Part shown: piece after piece, positions 61,301-64,000 of the stretch
How positions within the stretch are numbered: the first letter of the stretch is position 1
Layout of the letters: every line of letters begins with the position of its first letter
Origin: Poronia punctata
Taxonomy: Eukaryota; Ascomycota; Sordariomycetes; Xylariales; Xylariaceae
NCBI GenBank assembly: GCA_022579005.1
Contig: MU401529.1
Location: 1 to 64,000, forward strand
Length of the DNA: 64,000 bases
Reading direction: 5' to 3'
Notes under the pieces: model-generated
What the model was told of the DNA's origin: nothing
Databases searched by the model: none
Seen by the model: the letters and a program-made list of their open reading frames with translations, nothing else
Made by a program: the position numbers and the translations under genes

Positions 61301-61484
61301 AGTTACGGCCAAGGGCCTGCGATGGACGTTTCAGGTTTCACTACTTAATTAACTGCCAAGCCAAGTAAGCTAGGTCAGGTACTACATGTTGCCTGTACTC
61401 GTATACAAGGTCCAAACTCCAAACTCGGCTCACTTTCAGTTCAGGCTCGCTTTTTTCCCCTCCCTTTCCTTGTTTTTGCTCCTC
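58320..61484. other. Long intergenic region without supported genes
   Basis: About 3.2 kb. Open frames are short and show no family resemblance. It contains nine GT repeats (58433-58450) and four TACTCGTA copies (58521, 60645, 61074, 61396), and many GTAGGTA/TACCTA pieces. A small gene like the one at 57939-58319 could hide here, but I found no frame-consistent exon set. Confidence 0.5.
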
Positions 61485-62984
61485 TATTCCAGATTGCTAA
61501 AGGTCCACGAGCTTTCCCAAGAATAATGTTTGCCGGGCCCAGTAATCTGGGCATCCAAGCGTCCCCATTCCGGACTAATTTTTCGAAAATACGTCAGCAT
61601 AACTGAAGAAAAGAAAAGAAAAGAAGCGAGAAGGAAAAAGGGTACTACTCACTGGTTGATACCGTCAACGTAATCCTGTGCCTCGATAGCGATGCAGGAG
61701 CTGCGCTCGACCTTGGTGACGTCCTCGGATCCCTGCGTGCTCTTCAGATCGCCTGTGCCGTCGAACCAGTTGCATGTGTAGATGACGACGCCGGGCTGGT
61801 CGGTGCGCAGCTCGGCCTTGATGCCGGAGAAGTCGCTCGCAAGCGTGACGACGGCGGCGTCGGCCGGCGCGTCGTCGATCAGGAAGTATCCGTTGTAGCC
61901 CTCGCAGGCACCGCCGCCGCCGCAGTTGCCGTCGAACCCGGGCAGGTTGCGCGCGTGGCCCACGAACATATCAGGCGCACTGGCGAAGTCGTTGATGCTG
62001 TCGGGATCGGCCGTTCCGATCTCTCCCGTCGGTAAGGCGCCGTCGTCGGCCACCAGGTACCGCTGCGAGTACGGCATGTACAGCGTGTGGTTCCAGATCT
62101 TGATCGTGTCTGGGTTCTTGTACGCGTCGAGGTTCAGGTACGTGTGTCTGTGGTTGCGCCCTCAGAGTCAGTAGCCGTCCCGGAAGTTATACTTATTATG
62201 CAATTTAGCGCGCGGGTCATCATACTGGGTGAGCATAAGAGCTGCATTCATGTTAGTCGAAGCTGTGAGCGAACGAGTAGGTTGGAAGGATAGGCAGGTG
62301 AGTAGGGGGACGAACGTGATTTAACAGTGGGGGAGACGGCATCCATCTTGATATTCCACGTGCTTCCGCTAACGCTGTAGGTAACGTTTGCCAACACAAG
62401 GCCGGGCATTCCCTTGGACGATTCGGACTCGTCGCGGACGCTAAATGTGATGGAGTCGTCTGTCACCGACGAGACATTCCATGTTCTATACGACCAATTG
62501 TTCGTCCCCGAGTGTAACGTGTTGGTGCCGTCGTTAATCTCAGTTTCATGCGTCTTGTTGTCGATGCTATACCGGCCATTGCCGATACGGTTCACATAAC
62601 GGCCAGGTATGCTGTTGTAGACGGGATGGCCGGGGTCCACGGCTATGAGATGATTTTAGCTGACGGTGTTACCAGGGGGGACTTGATAGTAGAGGCGTCT
62701 TACGATAGTAAGAAATGTTGTCGTATCCCAGAACGACGTCGACATCGTTTCCGTCTCTATCTTTCACGAAGAGGTTGGTGAGAGTAGCACCATATTCGAT
62801 GAACTGAAAGGTCACTAGTTACATCGGCAAGCTCCATACATGTCGGGACAACGATGGGTCGACTAACCTGAGCCTTGATACCAGACGAGCTGATGGTATA
62901 CTTTCCATCTTCTCCAGGACTCGGAGCATGAGCTCTTACATAGCTCGTCACAGCCAAGAGCTTAAAGAATGCCGAGGACCGCAT
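61485..62984 (-). CDS. Secreted aldose 1-epimerase (mutarotase), six exons with a 16-base microexon
   Basis: Minus-strand exons 62868-62984, 62704-62803, 62316-62642, 62226-62241, 61653-62147 and 61485-61575 give 381 residues. A signal peptide (MRSSAFFKLLAVTSYVRAHA) opens the protein. The family blocks FIEYGATLTNLFVKDRDG, PVDPGHPVYNSIPGRYVNRIG and NDGTNTLHSG follow. His116 (TLHSG), His188 (LTQHTYLN) and Glu342 (IAIEAQDY) correspond to the acid/base residues of galactose mutarotases. Exon 4 has only 16 bases and, with its neighbours, encodes PLMLTQ just before catalytic His188. The last exon restores INHPEWGR…YSWESSWTFS. By family it interconverts alpha and beta anomers of aldoses, here probably outside the cell. 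Intron 3 uses a GTTCGT donor. Confidence 0.92.
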
Positions 62985-64000
62985 TCTGGTAGGTATAATA
63001 ATGATGACAATAAATAAACAACAATAAGTACAATCTATTAATCTATTCGTTTTCAGCAATCGACTCACTCGAAGCAGACAGAAACCAAAAAAAAAGAATT
63101 GAGGGCGGATCTCTCGACCTTTTTGATTCCCTCCCTCCACCCCGCCCAGGTCTTCTATATATTTATATGTCCCTCTTTTATTTCCCTGATTTATTCCTTC
63201 CTCCAGGCAAGCTTCTTCTCTTCCGCCTCCTTCTCTTCCCTGTTTAGGGGCTATTTTCCCTCGGAATTCTTTGAACCAAATGCAAGGTCATACCGTTAGT
63301 CCCAGTCGGAGGGTAACAACCCGTGGAGAATCCGGGGTGCATACATATTGGCGCGCGCGCGCGCGCACGGGGAGTAGATAGGTAGGTAAGTTAGGCGAGG
63401 AGTTTACAGTACGTTCTAATTTAAGCGATGTATCTGTTCCATCTAAATAGCCTGATTCGGGTACTTTTTTTTCTCACGGTGTCCACCGGTCCGGTCAGAT
63501 TCCCGTCGCTTTCGTTTAAAAGCGGGTATGTAAGCTGGCGTCAGGTACAAGCAAGCAGGACCATCTTCTTCTCTTCTCCATACAGACAACAAGGTGAAAG
63601 GTTGAAATATAGAATGGAAAAAATTGACTTCAAGATTCAGAAAAAAGGGAAACAAATAAATTAATCATCGTCATTTTGTCGTGTAGGACCTTATTCAACA
63701 ACAACAAAAAAAAAGCTTCCCCTCTTGTTACATAATAACCTTGATTGGTGCAAGGTTAAGTCAGGTTATTAGTAAAAAGAGGTATTTTATTTTGTTTTAG
63801 CCCTTTACGTCGTCGGTGATTTTCTTGGCTCGATCGAAATAGGAAAACACCAGAATCGAGAATTGCACATCAAGACATTTCCACCATGCAGGTTATATTA
63901 TGCGTAAGCATTAAAAGACACTTGAGCATGCATTGAAGTAATCAACATAATACCTACAACCTTGGACCCTGACCTTACCCCCCATAGCTCCCCCCCCCCC
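62985..64000. other. Upstream flank of the epimerase gene to the window end
   Basis: No gene is supported. It contains the epimerase promoter, a GC-alternating run of 16 bases (63351-63366), and a C run at the very end (63991-64000) that may continue beyond the window. Confidence 0.5.
63351..63366. repeat. Alternating GC run, 16 bases
   Basis: Eight GC dinucleotides in a row, able to adopt Z-DNA. It lies about 370 bases upstream of the epimerase start. Confidence 0.9.

Noticed and set aside
61649..61651. TGA at 61649-61651 as the end of the epimerase
   Set aside because: A GTGAGT donor overlaps it, and splicing to 61575 restores INHPEWGR and a typical C-terminus.

Overview
The window is nuclear DNA of a filamentous ascomycete (Pezizomycotina). 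The evidence is short GT-AG introns of about 50-120 bases with CTAAC/CTGAC branch sites, fungal gene families (HymA/Mo25, Mif2/CENP-C, Rav1, Yme2, Emi1, Sfi1), and an extremely A+T-rich block whose repeats differ only by C-to-T and G-to-A changes, the signature of repeat-induced point mutation (RIP). A Sordariomycete-like fungus is plausible, but the sequence alone does not fix the class.

Layout. 1-9200 is an A+T block without genes. Inside it, two direct repeats of about 295 bases (2445-2739 and 8573-8869) bracket about 5.8 kb and are read as the LTRs of a RIP-destroyed retrotransposon. From about 9.2 kb base composition is normal and ordinary genes follow: a PDK1-type kinase (+), a SWIB/BAF60 chromatin-remodelling subunit (+), a short-chain dehydrogenase (+), HymA/Mo25 (-), cytosolic isoleucyl-tRNA synthetase (+), an Sfi1-like centrin-binding protein (+), the RAVE subunit Rav1 (+), an HD-domain cyanamide-hydratase-like protein (+), an OPT transporter (+), a dienelactone hydrolase (+), cytosolic Hsp70 (+), an Emi1-like twin-CX9C protein (-), Yme2/escape protein 2 (+), CENP-C/Mif2 (-), an orphan 237-residue protein (+) with a minisatellite abutting its stop codon, a small two-exon gene for an 86-residue protein of unknown function (-), and a secreted aldose 1-epimerase (-).

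Several genes are broken into pieces too short to show as long open frames. I rebuilt them from splice sites and reading-frame continuity. The dienelactone hydrolase has six exons (two of 43 and 41 bases), the aldose epimerase has six (one of 16 bases), CENP-C has four, HymA four, Rav1 seven, and the 86-residue gene two. All exon sums are multiples of three.

The genes do not form a pathway or cluster; they are mostly housekeeping genes (translation, chaperone, V-ATPase assembly, kinetochore, spindle pole, signalling, mitochondria) with a few accessory enzymes. The less ordinary content is the RIP block, the small 86-residue gene, the orphan gene with its minisatellite, a short motif (TACTCGTA) strongly over-represented in intergenic DNA, and an assembly gap flanked by long G and C homopolymers near 34.1 kb. 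I found no clear new multi-gene system.
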